A stretch of DNA of 64,000 bases, taken from positions 48,771 through 112,770 of the forward strand of contig NZ_FRFF01000201.1 in NCBI RefSeq assembly GCF_900143625.1, in the 5' to 3' direction. This DNA is from Nocardiopsis sp. JB363. Lineage in GTDB: Bacteria > Actinomycetota > Actinomycetes > Streptosporangiales > Streptosporangiaceae. The notes under the pieces were generated by a model. The model did no database searches. It was given only the letters and a program-made list of their open reading frames with translations, and was not told the origin of the DNA. Every line of letters starts with the position of its first letter. Within the stretch, counting starts at the first letter, position 1. This document shows, piece by piece, positions 8,189 to 17,131 of the stretch. A program made the translations under genes and the position numbers.

Positions 8189-8752
8189 CTACTTGCCGTC
8201 GTTCGGCTTGATCTCGGCCACCCGCTTGAGCTGGGCGGACATGTACGACTGGAGTCCCAGATCGCGGGCCGCCAGGTCCCACGCGTAACCCAGGTTCCCG
8301 CTTCCGTCGTTGAACAGCCCGTACAGGCGGTGCGACCCCTGCACCTCCAGGCCGGTGATGGTGCGCACGATCCCGGCGCTTCGCATCTCCACCCGGTTGG
8401 CGAACACGTTGCCCTGGTAGGACTCCAGATAGCCCTCGTTGTGGGCGACCATCACTTCGAGGTGGACGATGTTGTTCTCGTCGTCCTCCGCGTACTGAGC
8501 GGTGTCCTCCTTCGAGAGGGCACGCCAGTACCCCGACTCCTCGGTGACCAGTTCGCCGGTGGTGCCGTCCGAGTTCATCCGCCAGGCCTTGGCACTGTAG
8601 GCCAGATAGGGCAGGCCCGCGCGCGGGACGAACTCGACCTCCTGGCCGAACTGGAACTTCTCCTCTTCCGTGTAACCGGCGACACCGACGCCTTCCCAAC
8701 GTCCGAACAGGAAGGACAGTTTCGCCAGATCAGGGTGTACCGCAGCGTCCAT
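8189..8752 (-). CDS. ferric nitrobindin-like protein (FABP-like barrel)
   Basis: 187 residues from ATG at 8752 with a GGGGG site. The nitrobindin hallmark GRWEGVG lies near residue 18, and the beta-barrel continues to SYMSAQLKRV at the C-terminus. True nitrobindins have a heme-ligating His in the equivalent of LQPHLxAxL; here the motif reads LQSYMSAQL, so the His is replaced by Tyr. This matches the subgroup described as nitrobindin-like proteins that lack the heme ligand. Ligand and function are uncertain. Confidence 0.85.
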   Translation of the reverse strand: MDAAVHPDLAKLSFLFGRWEGVGVAGYTEEEKFQFGQEVEFVPRAGLPYLAYSAKAWRMNSDGTTGELVTEESGYWRALSKEDTAQYAEDDENNIVHLEVMVAHNEGYLESYQGNVFANRVEMRSAGIVRTITGLEVQGSHRLYGLFNDGSGNLGYAWDLAARDLGLQSYMSAQLKRVAEIKPNDGK

Positions 8753-8940
8753 AACCCCCGAGAGTAGCGCGCGACGAGGACGCCGGTGACCGCACGCGCG
8801 TAGGCACCCGCCATCGCCACCCTCGGGCCGTACACCGGACATGCCCAATTGGCCCCGCTTTCCCGGAGAACTGGTAAAGATGGTTGACGGACACGGTGCG
8901 ACCTCGGGGCTCGGACGCACACCGTTGTCCCGACCTCCGA

Positions 8941-8966
8941 CACGATTTCCAAACACGATTTCCAAA
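8941..8966 (+). repeat. exact tandem 13-bp repeat in a 5' leader
   Basis: CACGATTTCCAAA occurs twice in a row, ending just before the AAGGGG ribosome binding site of the next gene. It may be an operator or a slippage product. Confidence 0.8.
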
Positions 8967-8976
8967 GGGGCTGCCT

Positions 8977-9759
8977 GTGTTACTGGTGATCGGTTCGGCG
9001 CTGCTCGCCATCGCGGTGGTCCTCCTGCCACTGGCCGTCATCGCTGTGCGCCGCTGGCGGCGTCAGCGTGGCCTGGCACTGCTCCTCCCCGCCGCGGTCG
9101 CCGATCACGAAGGCAGGCGCGTGACCCTGACCGGTGTGGCCGCGCCGGGGCCCGCCGGCGCCATCGAGTCCGGGCTGGCCGGTGTCGAGTGCGTCTGGCA
9201 CGGTCACGAGGTCCTGCGCCACTACCGATCGTTGGCCCGAGGCCAGGCCACCGGGCAGGTCGGCGAACGCACTTGTGACTCCATCGCCGACTACGGCTCG
9301 GACGAACTGTTCGGTCTGGTGGGTGAGGGACGCCCGGGGGACGCGCAGCGCGTCTTCGTCGACCCCGGAGGCACCGAGCCCCAGGAAGCCGAACTCTGCC
9401 TCAAACGCAAGGTCGGTCGCCCCCAGCCCGGGGTGGCCGCCGCCGCGGACGACCTCCTGCCCCGGGTACGGGGACGCATCTCCGGTGTCTTCCGGGGCGA
9501 GACCATCGAGTTCGAGTACCGCGAGTGGATCATTCGCCAGGGCGCCCAGGTGCGCGTCACCGGCCGTGTCCACACCCGTGACGGCCAGGTGGTGCTGGCC
9601 GGTTCGGACGAGGACCCTCTCACCGTCGAACACGGTGTGGTCGAGCGCGCCACGCGGGTCTCCCCGCGTCGCACCGAGGCTCTGGGGCTGACCGCCGCGT
9701 GCGTGCTCTGCGCCCTCGCGGGAACGGCGCTCACGCTGGTCGCCTTCTCGGTAGGCTGA
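8977..9759 (+). CDS. GIDE-domain membrane protein
   Basis: 260 residues from GTG at 8977, six bases after AAGGGG. The layout is: N-terminal membrane helix (about 2-22) followed by an Arg-rich stop-transfer; a soluble domain with GRRVTLTGVAAPG, VECVWHGHEVLRHYR and EFEYREWII; and a C-terminal membrane helix (about 237-258). This is the GIDE fold of eukaryotic mitochondrial MUL1/MAPL E3 ligases, but there is no RING domain. Bacterial members are of unknown function. The dsrE-like gene begins 5 bases after the stop, suggesting an operon. Confidence 0.78.
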   Translation: MLLVIGSALLAIAVVLLPLAVIAVRRWRRQRGLALLLPAAVADHEGRRVTLTGVAAPGPAGAIESGLAGVECVWHGHEVLRHYRSLARGQATGQVGERTCDSIADYGSDELFGLVGEGRPGDAQRVFVDPGGTEPQEAELCLKRKVGRPQPGVAAAADDLLPRVRGRISGVFRGETIEFEYREWIIRQGAQVRVTGRVHTRDGQVVLAGSDEDPLTVEHGVVERATRVSPRRTEALGLTAACVLCALAGTALTLVAFSVG

Positions 9760-9764
9760 CGGGC

Positions 9765-10127
9765 ATGTCTCGTTCTTTGGTGATCAAGGTCACGGCCGGT
9801 GCGGATGCTCCAGAGCGGTGCAACCAGGCGTTCACGGTCGCGACCGCCGCGGTGACCGCCGGCGTGGAAGTCTCCCTCTGGCTGACCGGGGAGTCCGCGT
9901 GGTTCGCGGTCCCGGGGCGTGCCGAGACCTTCGAGCTCGCGCACGCCGCCCCGTTGCGGGACCTGCTGGCCGCGGTCCTGGCCGCCGGCCGGGTGACGGT
10001 GTGCACCCAGTGCGCGGCCCGGCGCGACCTCACCCAGGACGACCTGATCGACGGTGTGCGCATCGCGGGGGCGCCGACCTTCGTCGAGGAGACCCTCCAA
10101 GACGGGGCCCAAGCCCTGGTGTACTGA
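9765..10127 (+). CDS. DsrE-family protein
   Basis: 120 residues. DsrE/DsrF-like alpha/beta fold: LVIKVTAGADAPERCNQAF at the start, a central VEVSLWLTGE strand, and VTVCTQCAARR near residue 80. The two Cys there are at the position used by sulfur-relay proteins, although relay activity is not proven. It lies 5 bases downstream of the GIDE gene and is closed by a bidirectional terminator. Confidence 0.82.
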   Translation: MSRSLVIKVTAGADAPERCNQAFTVATAAVTAGVEVSLWLTGESAWFAVPGRAETFELAHAAPLRDLLAAVLAAGRVTVCTQCAARRDLTQDDLIDGVRIAGAPTFVEETLQDGAQALVY

Positions 10128-10152
10128 CGGTCCCGGCCTCGCGAACACGAAC

Positions 10153-10183
10153 GTGCCCGCACCACCGACGGTGGTACGGGCAC
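10153..10183. terminator. bidirectional terminator
   Basis: GTGCCCG and ACCACC pair with GGTGGT and CGGGCAC around a short loop. It lies between the convergent ends of the DsrE gene (10127) and gpmA (10202). Confidence 0.75.
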
Positions 10184-10201
10184 GGATGGTGTCGTGGGGC
10201 G

Positions 10202-10948
10202 TTACTTCTTGCCCTGGTTGGCGACGGCCTCGATGGCGGCCTTGGCGGCGTCCGGGTCGAGGTAGGTGCCACCCGGGTTCGTGGGCTTGAGGTCCCCGTC
10301 CAGCTCGTAGACGAGCGGGATGCCGGTGGGGATGTTCAGCCCCGCGATGTCGGCGTCGCTGACCCCGTCCAGGTGCTTGACCAGGGCACGCAGCGAGTTG
10401 CCGTGTGCGGCCACCAGGACGGTCTTGCCGGCGGCCAGCTCCGGGACGATGTTGTCGTACCAGTACGGCAGGGCGCGGTCGAGCACGTCCTTGAGGCACT
10501 CGGTGCGCGGCAGCAGCTCCGGCGGCAGGAGCTCGTAGCGGGCGTCACCGGCCTGCGAGTAGGGGTCGTCGTCGGCGATGGTCGGCGGAGGGGTGTCGTA
10601 GGAACGGCGCCAGATCATGAACTGCTCTTCGCCGTATTCGTCACGGGTCTGAGCCTTGTCCTTGCCCTGGAGGGCGCCGTAGTGGCGCTCGTTGAGGCGC
10701 CAGGAGCGCTCGACCGGCAGCCATTGCAGGTCGGCGGTCTCCAGCGCGAGGTTCGCGGTACGGATGGCGCGCTTGAGCAGCGAAGTGTGCAGGACGTCCG
10801 GGATCACCCCGGCGGACTTGAGCAGCTCGCCCCCACGGCGGGCCTCGTCCTCGCCTTGTGCGGACAGGTCCACGTCCACCCAACCGGTGAACAGGCCCTT
10901 CGCGTTCCAGACACTCTCACCGTGTCGCAGCAATACCAGAGTTCCCAT
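10202..10948 (-). CDS. gpmA: 2,3-bisphosphoglycerate-dependent phosphoglycerate mutase
   Basis: 248 residues, the standard dPGM size. The phosphohistidine motif LLRHGESVWN lies at the N-terminus, followed by NERHYGALQGKDK and the second catalytic His in VAAHGNSLRALVKH. It interconverts 3- and 2-phosphoglycerate in glycolysis. It is the last gene of the same-strand run mshA, YbjN, gpmA. ATG at 10948 was chosen because the family begins right at the TLVLLRHGES strand. Confidence 0.96.
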   Translation of the reverse strand: MGTLVLLRHGESVWNAKGLFTGWVDVDLSAQGEDEARRGGELLKSAGVIPDVLHTSLLKRAIRTANLALETADLQWLPVERSWRLNERHYGALQGKDKAQTRDEYGEEQFMIWRRSYDTPPPTIADDDPYSQAGDARYELLPPELLPRTECLKDVLDRALPYWYDNIVPELAAGKTVLVAAHGNSLRALVKHLDGVSDADIAGLNIPTGIPLVYELDGDLKPTNPGGTYLDPDAAKAAIEAVANQGKK

Positions 10949-10979
10949 GGGGACAAGCCTAGTCACTCGCAACCCTGGC

Positions 10980-11516
10980 TCAGGCCTCGTCGACGGTCTC
11001 CTCGGCCGGTTCGTCGGCGGGCTCGGTCAGGTGAGCGAAAGCGCGTAGGTTGCGGGTGTCGTGGCCGCGGTCGAGGCGCCACTTCCATTCCTTGCGGATC
11101 GCCGAGGCGAACCCCAGCTCCAGCGCCGTGTTGAAGTTCTCGTCGGAATAGGTGAGCACGCACCCCAGCAGCCGGTCGACCTCGTCGACGGTGATCCCGG
11201 CCAGGGGAAGTCGACCACGGATGTACACGTCGCCGACCTCGTCGGAGGTGAACGCCATCCCGTACATGTCGGAGCCGCGTCGGGTCAGCCACTGGTAGAA
11301 CCCGGCTTGGTTCTCGTCCGGCCGCCGGCAGAAGAACGACGTCAGGGTGAGGCTGTGCGGGCCGGCCTCCAACCACACCAGGGTCTTGAGCTTGGCCGTG
11401 CCCGGGATGGTGACCAGGAAGGAACTCTCGCGGGGGCGCTCGACCTCCAGCCCGGCCTCGGCCACCGCCTCGTCGATCGCCTTGATCGCGTTCTCGCGCA
11501 CTGTCGTGTCCGCCAC
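10980..11516 (-). CDS. YbjN-domain protein
   Basis: 178 residues from GTG at 11516, after GGAGAGGAG. One YbjN / type III secretion-chaperone-like domain: SSFLVTIPGTAKLKTLVWLEAGPH, then FYQWLTRRGSDMYGMAF. The C-terminus is acidic (EPADEPAEETVDEA). YbjN proteins are small fold-stabilising factors of uncertain role. The gene sits between mshA and gpmA, a conserved actinobacterial arrangement. Confidence 0.85.
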   Translation of the reverse strand: MADTTVRENAIKAIDEAVAEAGLEVERPRESSFLVTIPGTAKLKTLVWLEAGPHSLTLTSFFCRRPDENQAGFYQWLTRRGSDMYGMAFTSDEVGDVYIRGRLPLAGITVDEVDRLLGCVLTYSDENFNTALELGFASAIRKEWKWRLDRGHDTRNLRAFAHLTEPADEPAEETVDEA

Positions 11517-11548
11517 GGGAGTTCTCCTCTCCTTCAAAGTCGGCCTCG

Positions 11549-12853
11549 TCACCGGCACGCCGCCGCGGCCAGCGGGAGTTCGCGCGGGGTGAGGGCGGAC
11601 CGGTACGCGTCCAACAGATCGTCCACGGTCCGGGACCAGCTCAGTGTGGCCGCGTGCTCGGGTGCGGCCTCCGCCAGCTTGGCATGCCAGGCGGGTTCGC
11701 GGATCAACCGCTGTAGTTCGGCGGCGTAGTGATACGGATCGTGCCCGTCCACCAGGACACCTGACACACGATCCGAGACGGCCGTGGTCAGTCCACCGAC
11801 CCGGGACGCCACGACCGGAGTTCCACAGGCCTGTGACTCCACGGCCACCAAGCCGAACGACTCCGAGTAGGAGGGCACCACCGTCACGGTCGCGGCCCGG
11901 TAGAAGTCGGCCAGGCGTCGGCGGTCCTGTGGCGGTTCCATCCGCACCACGTCGGCCACTCCGAGCGACCGGGCCAGGTCGGTGAACAGGCCGGGCTCGT
12001 GCATCCCGCCCCCGGAAAGGCCGCCGACCACGCCCACCACGAGGCGATCGCGCAGTGACGGGTCCTGTTTCAGGAGCTCGGCGGCCGCGCGGATGAGCAC
12101 GTCCGGGGCCTTCAACCGCTGTACCCGGCCGACGAAGAGCAGCAAGTGGGCGTCCCGAGGCAGCCCGATCCGTTCCAAGGCCTCGGCGCGCGGTCCGGGA
12201 GAGAAGGTCTCCAGGTCCACGCCGGGCGGGATCGTGTGGAGCTGGTCGGACCGGGCGCCGTAGAAGTCGGTGAGTTGGCGGGCCTCGTCATCGGTGTTGG
12301 CGATGAGCCGGTCGGCCTGGCGGACCAGCTGGTCCTCACCGCGCACCCGCTCCTCGGGTTCGGGGGAGTCGCCCTCGGCCAGGGCGGCGTTCTTCACCCT
12401 GGCCATCGTGTGCATCGACTGCACCATCGGCACACCCCACCGGCGCGCGGCCACGACCCCGGCCTTGCCGGACAGCCAGTAATGGCCGTGCACGAGGTCG
12501 TAGTAGCCCGGCTCGGCCTGCGCTTCGGCCCGCAGCATCCCGAAGATGAACGGGCACAGATGCTCGGCGAGGGTGTTCTTGTCCAGGCGCCCGTAGGGGC
12601 CGGCGGGCACGTGTCGCACGTTCACCCCGGGGGCGAGCTCGACCACGGGCGGCAGCGAGGGTCCGGTGGCCCGGGTGAACACGTCCACGGCCACGCCGCG
12701 TTCGGCCATCCGACGCGCCACCTCGACCACGTAGACGTTGAGTCCACCGGCGTCACCTGTGCCGGGTTGGTCGAGTGGGGAGGTGTGCAGGCTCACCGTC
12801 GCGATCCTCGAAGGAACCGCCGCCTGATCTCCCAACGGAACGGGTCCGGACAC
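11549..12853 (-). CDS. mshA: D-inositol-3-phosphate glycosyltransferase MshA
   Basis: 434 residues from GTG at 12853, six bases after GGAGGG. The frame extends further upstream, but without a better start. A GT-B family 4 enzyme: TSPLDQPGTGDAGGLNVYV in the N-terminal acceptor lobe and SYSESFGLVAVESQACGTPVVA in the nucleotide-sugar lobe. It transfers GlcNAc from UDP-GlcNAc to 1L-inositol 1-phosphate, the first step of mycothiol synthesis. Confidence 0.95.
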   Translation of the reverse strand: MSGPVPLGDQAAVPSRIATVSLHTSPLDQPGTGDAGGLNVYVVEVARRMAERGVAVDVFTRATGPSLPPVVELAPGVNVRHVPAGPYGRLDKNTLAEHLCPFIFGMLRAEAQAEPGYYDLVHGHYWLSGKAGVVAARRWGVPMVQSMHTMARVKNAALAEGDSPEPEERVRGEDQLVRQADRLIANTDDEARQLTDFYGARSDQLHTIPPGVDLETFSPGPRAEALERIGLPRDAHLLLFVGRVQRLKAPDVLIRAAAELLKQDPSLRDRLVVGVVGGLSGGGMHEPGLFTDLARSLGVADVVRMEPPQDRRRLADFYRAATVTVVPSYSESFGLVAVESQACGTPVVASRVGGLTTAVSDRVSGVLVDGHDPYHYAAELQRLIREPAWHAKLAEAAPEHAATLSWSRTVDDLLDAYRSALTPRELPLAAAACR

Positions 12854-12956
12854 CGGTGGTCCCTCCAGGTCGCGTGTGCGGGCAGTAGTCGTCAACAGCG
12901 ACGAAGGTACACACTGTTCCCGACCGGCCTGTCCCAGGGGGCGGGGTTGACCCGGA

Positions 12957-13958
12957 TCATGGTCCGGGTGTAGACGCCCAGCCGGTGACGAGGAAGTCCG
13001 CGACATCGGGGAACGTGCGCTTCCAGACGTGCAGATCGTGGCCGCCGCGCGGCCGCAGGGTGATGACGGTCATGCCGTGCTCGGTGAGCAGGCCGGAGAA
13101 GCGTTCGGCCTCTCCCTGGATCCGGCCCTCTTGGAGCGGTGTGTGGTCCTCGCGTCCTTCGACCAGCATGAAACGCAGATCGCGCACGTCCCGGGGTTCC
13201 AGGAGGAGGTCGGGGGAGTGCGGGTCGGTGTCCGAGCCGAGGACGCCGTGCGGGTCGTCGACTCGGAAATACCCGGCCCAGCTCACCACCTGCGAGTACA
13301 GGTCGGGGTTGCGCAGGGCCAGGGTGGCCGCACCGTAACCGCCCATGGAGAAACCACCGATCGCCCGTAGGGACCGCGGACGCGGGTGCTCTCCCTCCAC
13401 CGCGGCCACGGCCGGGCCGGTGACGAAGCTCTCCAAGGCGAAGCTCCCGTCGTGGGCGTCGGCCCACTCTGTGGTGGATCCGTCCTCGACCTGTCCGTGC
13501 GGGGCGGCGATCACGAACTCGACCCCGCTGCGGCACATCTGGCGGTCCATCAGGTCGCCCAGGCCCGCTTCCATCAGGGTCCGGTGACTGGAGGAGGAAC
13601 CGTGCAGCAGGTACAGCACGGGCAGGTCGGCGCTGTCCGGCCCGGGCGGTCGCCGGATCCACAGGGAACGTTCGCCGTCATCGGTGGCGGCCGTGTCGGG
13701 AAGGGTGACCACCTCGTCGCGCCCGGGTTGGTCGCAGACCGCGACGTTGCCGGGACGAGGCAGCGCCGTCGGTGTGGAGTCGGCGTCGGGCGGGACGCCC
13801 ACTCGACCGGCGGCGAGTTCGGGTCCGGCGTTGGACAGGTGGTGGCCGATGCGCTCGACCAGCCGCTCCGGAGGGGCGGTGGCCAGGGACGCGGCGACCA
13901 GCGCCACGGCACAGGAGGCGAGGAGTACGGTGGCGCGTCGGGAGAAGGAGACGAACAC
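12957..13958 (-). CDS. exported alpha/beta-hydrolase esterase (esterase D / antigen 85-like)
   Basis: 333 residues, GTG start after TGAGG. An N-terminal signal peptide or anchor (about residues 9-26, VLLASCAVALVAASLA) leads to a PF00756-type esterase domain: PVLYLLHGSSSS, the nucleophile Ser in GGFSMGGYGAA, and the catalytic His in RGGHDLHVWK. It is probably secreted and may act on acyl esters of the envelope. The substrate is unknown. Confidence 0.85.
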   Translation of the reverse strand: MFVSFSRRATVLLASCAVALVAASLATAPPERLVERIGHHLSNAGPELAAGRVGVPPDADSTPTALPRPGNVAVCDQPGRDEVVTLPDTAATDDGERSLWIRRPPGPDSADLPVLYLLHGSSSSHRTLMEAGLGDLMDRQMCRSGVEFVIAAPHGQVEDGSTTEWADAHDGSFALESFVTGPAVAAVEGEHPRPRSLRAIGGFSMGGYGAATLALRNPDLYSQVVSWAGYFRVDDPHGVLGSDTDPHSPDLLLEPRDVRDLRFMLVEGREDHTPLQEGRIQGEAERFSGLLTEHGMTVITLRPRGGHDLHVWKRTFPDVADFLVTGWASTPGP

Positions 13959-14113
13959 GTCGCAACCTCAGGGGTCGGGAGCAACCGGTGACCGCACACG
14001 AAGCGGCCAGGGGGTGTTACTCAGTGTAGTCGAGCGTGCTCTCTGTGTGGTTCCCGTCGCGTCGGTGCGGAGAGCCGGAGCCCCGTGCGCCGGCCCCTCT
14101 CGTGTCGAGGTGT

Positions 14114-15073
14114 TCAGACCGCCACCGGGTGGCGCAGGCGAAGCGTCTCCGGGTAGGGGCGAAGGTAGGTCTGTTCGCAGGCCCACGTGACGCCCTCCGC
14201 CGTGCAGTGGTGCCGCAGCAGCGCCACGGGCAGACTCAGTGGCGCATCGCCCCGACGGTAGTCCTCGATCCCGTCCAGCAGGTCGTGCCTGCGCGTGTCG
14301 TCCAGCAAGGGGCTGATCATCCCGAAGACATGCTGGAGCGCGTTGGCGTGCTTGCCTCGACTCGTCTTGACGGACAACACCCGATGGAACGCTTCGGTGT
14401 AGGCCACGGCGGTCTCCTCGTGGTCCTGCGTTCCGACCCTCGCCACGATCCTCCCGGTCTCCCGGTATCCGTCCGGGGAGTGCGCCATCAGCTGCAGCTT
14501 GTGCCGAGCGTGGAACGCCACCAGGTCGCGCGCGGCCCATTCACTCTCCAGGAGAGTGCGTAGCCGTGCGTGCGCGAACACCCGCTCCACGAAGTGCTCA
14601 CGCAGGACGGCGTCGGACAGGCGTCCCTGTTCCTCCACCGGCAGTGCCGGCAACAGCGTGGTGAGTCGGTCGGCGAAGGCGCCGCGACCGGTGCCGCGCA
14701 GACGGTTGCCGCTCCCGTCGAAGACGGGGAGGGAGAACAGGCCACAGCTGGGCGACTTGTTCTTGAGCACGTAGCCGTCTGCCCTGCACAACCGTGCGAG
14801 GTGTCGGTCCGCGACGTTCGCGAGTTCATCGGAGTGGTCGGTGCCGTCCGCGCTGGAGATCACCCGAGTCGCCCCCTCGGAGTCCTCCAGGCGCAAGGTC
14901 GGGCGCGGGACCCCCAACCCGATCTCCGCCTCCGGGCACACCGGGAGCCAATCCACGTGCCGGTCCAGTTCGTCGGTGAGGAAACGGTGTCGTGAGTGGC
15001 CGCCGTTGTAGCGCACCGGGGCGCCGAGCAGGCAACTCGACACTCCAACGACGGGGCGAACGAGCGTGTCCAT
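14114..15073 (-). CDS. YbgA-like DUF523/DUF1722 protein
   Basis: 319 residues. An N-terminal DUF523 domain with GVSSCLLGAPVRYNGGH and the Cys-bearing KNKSPSCGLFS is followed by a C-terminal DUF1722 domain (HARHKLQLMAHSPDGY). The family is found beside photolyase genes in many bacteria, as in E. coli ybgA-phr. Here the photolyase gene is divergent, with starts 87 bases apart. A role in light response or DNA repair is only suggested by this neighbourhood. Confidence 0.85.
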   Translation of the reverse strand: MDTLVRPVVGVSSCLLGAPVRYNGGHSRHRFLTDELDRHVDWLPVCPEAEIGLGVPRPTLRLEDSEGATRVISSADGTDHSDELANVADRHLARLCRADGYVLKNKSPSCGLFSLPVFDGSGNRLRGTGRGAFADRLTTLLPALPVEEQGRLSDAVLREHFVERVFAHARLRTLLESEWAARDLVAFHARHKLQLMAHSPDGYRETGRIVARVGTQDHEETAVAYTEAFHRVLSVKTSRGKHANALQHVFGMISPLLDDTRRHDLLDGIEDYRRGDAPLSLPVALLRHHCTAEGVTWACEQTYLRPYPETLRLRHPVAV

Positions 15074-15159
15074 GCCGGGGCCCTACCCGGCGAAGCCGGT
15101 CGTAACCACCGTCGATTTCCGTGCGTAGTGTAGTGACTCCGTATAGTGAAGGAGTCTCC

Positions 15160-16479
15160 TTGGTCGCTCCCGTGCTCGTGCTCTTCACGCAGGATCTCCG
15201 CCTGGACGACCATCCCGCGCTGACCACGGCTCTGGGAGCCGCCGGTCCGGTGCTCCCACTCTTCGTCCTCGATCACGCCCTGCTGCGACGTGCCGCCCGC
15301 AATCGCCTCGCCCACCTCGCCGAGGCCCTCGCCGACCTGCGTTCGGGGCTGCGCGCCGTGGGTGGTGACCTCGTGATCCGCCGCGGCGACACGGTCATGG
15401 AGACACTCGCCCTCGCCCGGGAGGCCGGCGCTCGCACGGTCCACCTGAGCGCGGGCGTGAGCCGCACGGCCGACCGGCGGCTCGTCCGACTCCGTGAGGC
15501 CGGGCTGGACGTGCACACCCACCCCGGGCTCACCGTGGTGCCACCGGGAGACATCACCCCGACCGCCGGTGACCACTACAAGGTCTTCACCCCCTACTGG
15601 AGGTCCTGGGAGGCCATCCGTTGGCGGGAGACCCGACCCGCACCGGCACGGGTCGCATTACCCGAAGGGATCGATCCCGGGCATCTGCCCGTAGGCGAAG
15701 ACCTCGCACGCGAAGGAGTGGGCGCCCTCTCCCCGGAACGACAGGCGGGTGGATGGACCCGGGCGCGTGACCGGCTCCGCGTCTGGCTCCGGTCGGGGAT
15801 CGCCGACTACGGTGACCGGCACGATGACCTGGCGGGAGCGGCCACCTCCCACCTGTCCGCGGACCTGCGCTTCGGTTGCCTGTCCCCACTGGAGGTCGCT
15901 CGCGCCGCACGCGACCTTCCAGAAGGTTCCGAGTATGTTCGCCAACTCGCCTGGCGCGACTTCCACCACCAGGTCACCGCGGCCTTCCCCGACATCACCG
16001 TCCGCGACTACCGGCCTCGTGGTCGGGGGTGGCGCGAGGACCCCGGCGCCCTCGCCGCCTGGAAGGAGGGACGTACCGGGGTGCCGATCGTGGACGCCGG
16101 AATGCGCCAGCTGCTTCGCGAAGGGTTCATGCACAACCGCGCCCGGATGATCACCGCGGCCTTCCTCACCAGGACCCTGCGAGTCCACTGGAAGGAGGGC
16201 GCCGCGCACTTCGACGCCCACCTGACCGATGGCGACGTGGCCGACGACTACGGCAACTGGCAGTGGGTGGCCGGAACCGGTAACGACACTCGGCCCAACA
16301 GGGCGTTCAACCCCTCCCGACAGGCCAAGAGGTTCGACCCCGAAGGCGTCTACGTGCGCAGGTACGTGCCCGAACTCGCCGGCCTGCCCGGAGCCCGAGT
16401 CCACAGCCCGTGGCTGGAGGAGGTCGACGAAGGAAGCGAGGGGTATCCGCCCCCGATCGCCGACCCCGGTCGTCTGTGA
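15160..16479 (+). CDS. phr: deoxyribodipyrimidine photolyase
   Basis: 439 residues from TTG at 15160, six bases after AAGGAG; a GTG at 15121 is the alternative. The N-terminal alpha/beta domain starts with VLVLFTQDLRLDDHPAL. The C-terminal FAD domain has LAWRDFHHQVTAAFP, the Asn-Asp-Arg-type region GTGNDTRPNRAFNP and RKRFDP-like RQAKRFDPEG. It repairs cyclobutane dimers using light. TATAGT at about 15142 may be the -10 box. Confidence 0.93.
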   Translation: MVAPVLVLFTQDLRLDDHPALTTALGAAGPVLPLFVLDHALLRRAARNRLAHLAEALADLRSGLRAVGGDLVIRRGDTVMETLALAREAGARTVHLSAGVSRTADRRLVRLREAGLDVHTHPGLTVVPPGDITPTAGDHYKVFTPYWRSWEAIRWRETRPAPARVALPEGIDPGHLPVGEDLAREGVGALSPERQAGGWTRARDRLRVWLRSGIADYGDRHDDLAGAATSHLSADLRFGCLSPLEVARAARDLPEGSEYVRQLAWRDFHHQVTAAFPDITVRDYRPRGRGWREDPGALAAWKEGRTGVPIVDAGMRQLLREGFMHNRARMITAAFLTRTLRVHWKEGAAHFDAHLTDGDVADDYGNWQWVAGTGNDTRPNRAFNPSRQAKRFDPEGVYVRRYVPELAGLPGARVHSPWLEEVDEGSEGYPPPIADPGRL

Positions 16480-16502
16480 GGGAGACCGGGGTCGGCGGGC
16501 GG

Positions 16503-16610
16503 CTAAGAGTTGTAGTGGCCGCAGTTGGGACAGGTGCGCACCCCGGGGTTGAGGTACTCACCGCATCTTTCGCACAGGCCCACGATGGGCTTGTCGTGTT
16601 TGGGGGACAT
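16503..16610 (-). CDS. 35-residue zinc ribbon protein
   Basis: Starts at ATG eight bases after AGGGGG. It contains two CxxC pairs: GLCERCGEYLNP and TCPNCGHYNS, a minimal zinc ribbon that makes up nearly the whole protein. Such micro zinc ribbons are often encoded in actinomycetes and usually missed. The role is unknown; nucleic-acid or protein binding is likely. It lies 33 bases downstream of the next minus-strand gene and may be cotranscribed. Confidence 0.7.
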   Translation of the reverse strand: MSPKHDKPIVGLCERCGEYLNPGVRTCPNCGHYNS

Positions 16611-16643
16611 GTGCGGTGCCCCCTGGTGAACGGGCCTCAAGAG

Positions 16644-17075
16644 TCATCCTTCCGTCTCGGCCAGCCCGTCGATGATGTCGTCCAGAACCAGTGACCGGTC
16701 CGAGCCCGACATCAACCGCAGTTCCCGGAGCGCGGGAACGGTGTCGACACCTTCGGGCCCCGTCACCGTGCACACACGCATGCAGTGCTGGGTGGGGGCC
16801 CACCAGAAGTCCCGTTCGTCGATGGGGGCGACGCGGTACACCGTCGCGGGGTACTGGGACGGTCTGCTGGGTGAGTGCCATTGCTGGACACGGGCGAGTA
16901 CGAATCCGGTGATCAGGGAGTCGAAGATGCCGTCCGACGCCAGGTCGGCCAGCGCGTCCTTGTCGCCCTCGGCACGGCAGGCGTCACACCCGGCGAGCTC
17001 CGCGCGCAGAAGCCAACGGGCACGCGCGTGACTCACCTCTGGGTTCTTGAGCTTGCTCGGATGCCGGTGTCCCAT
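16644..17075 (-). CDS. hypothetical protein with CxxC
   Basis: 143 residues if it starts at MGHRHPSKLKNPEVSHARAR; an ATG at 17124 would add 16 residues. The protein holds one CDAC motif near residue 34 and a C-terminal region with FWWAPTQHCMRVC and RSLVLDDIIDGLAE. It has no signal peptide and no membrane helix. I do not recognise the family. It lies directly downstream of the macrodomain gene on the same strand and probably shares its transcript. Confidence 0.6.
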   Translation of the reverse strand: MGHRHPSKLKNPEVSHARARWLLRAELAGCDACRAEGDKDALADLASDGIFDSLITGFVLARVQQWHSPSRPSQYPATVYRVAPIDERDFWWAPTQHCMRVCTVTGPEGVDTVPALRELRLMSGSDRSLVLDDIIDGLAETEG

Positions 17076-17131
17076 ACACGGGAGCGTACGACGCCCCGCG
17101 GGGTCGCGGTAGCCGGGAACCATGGCGGATC

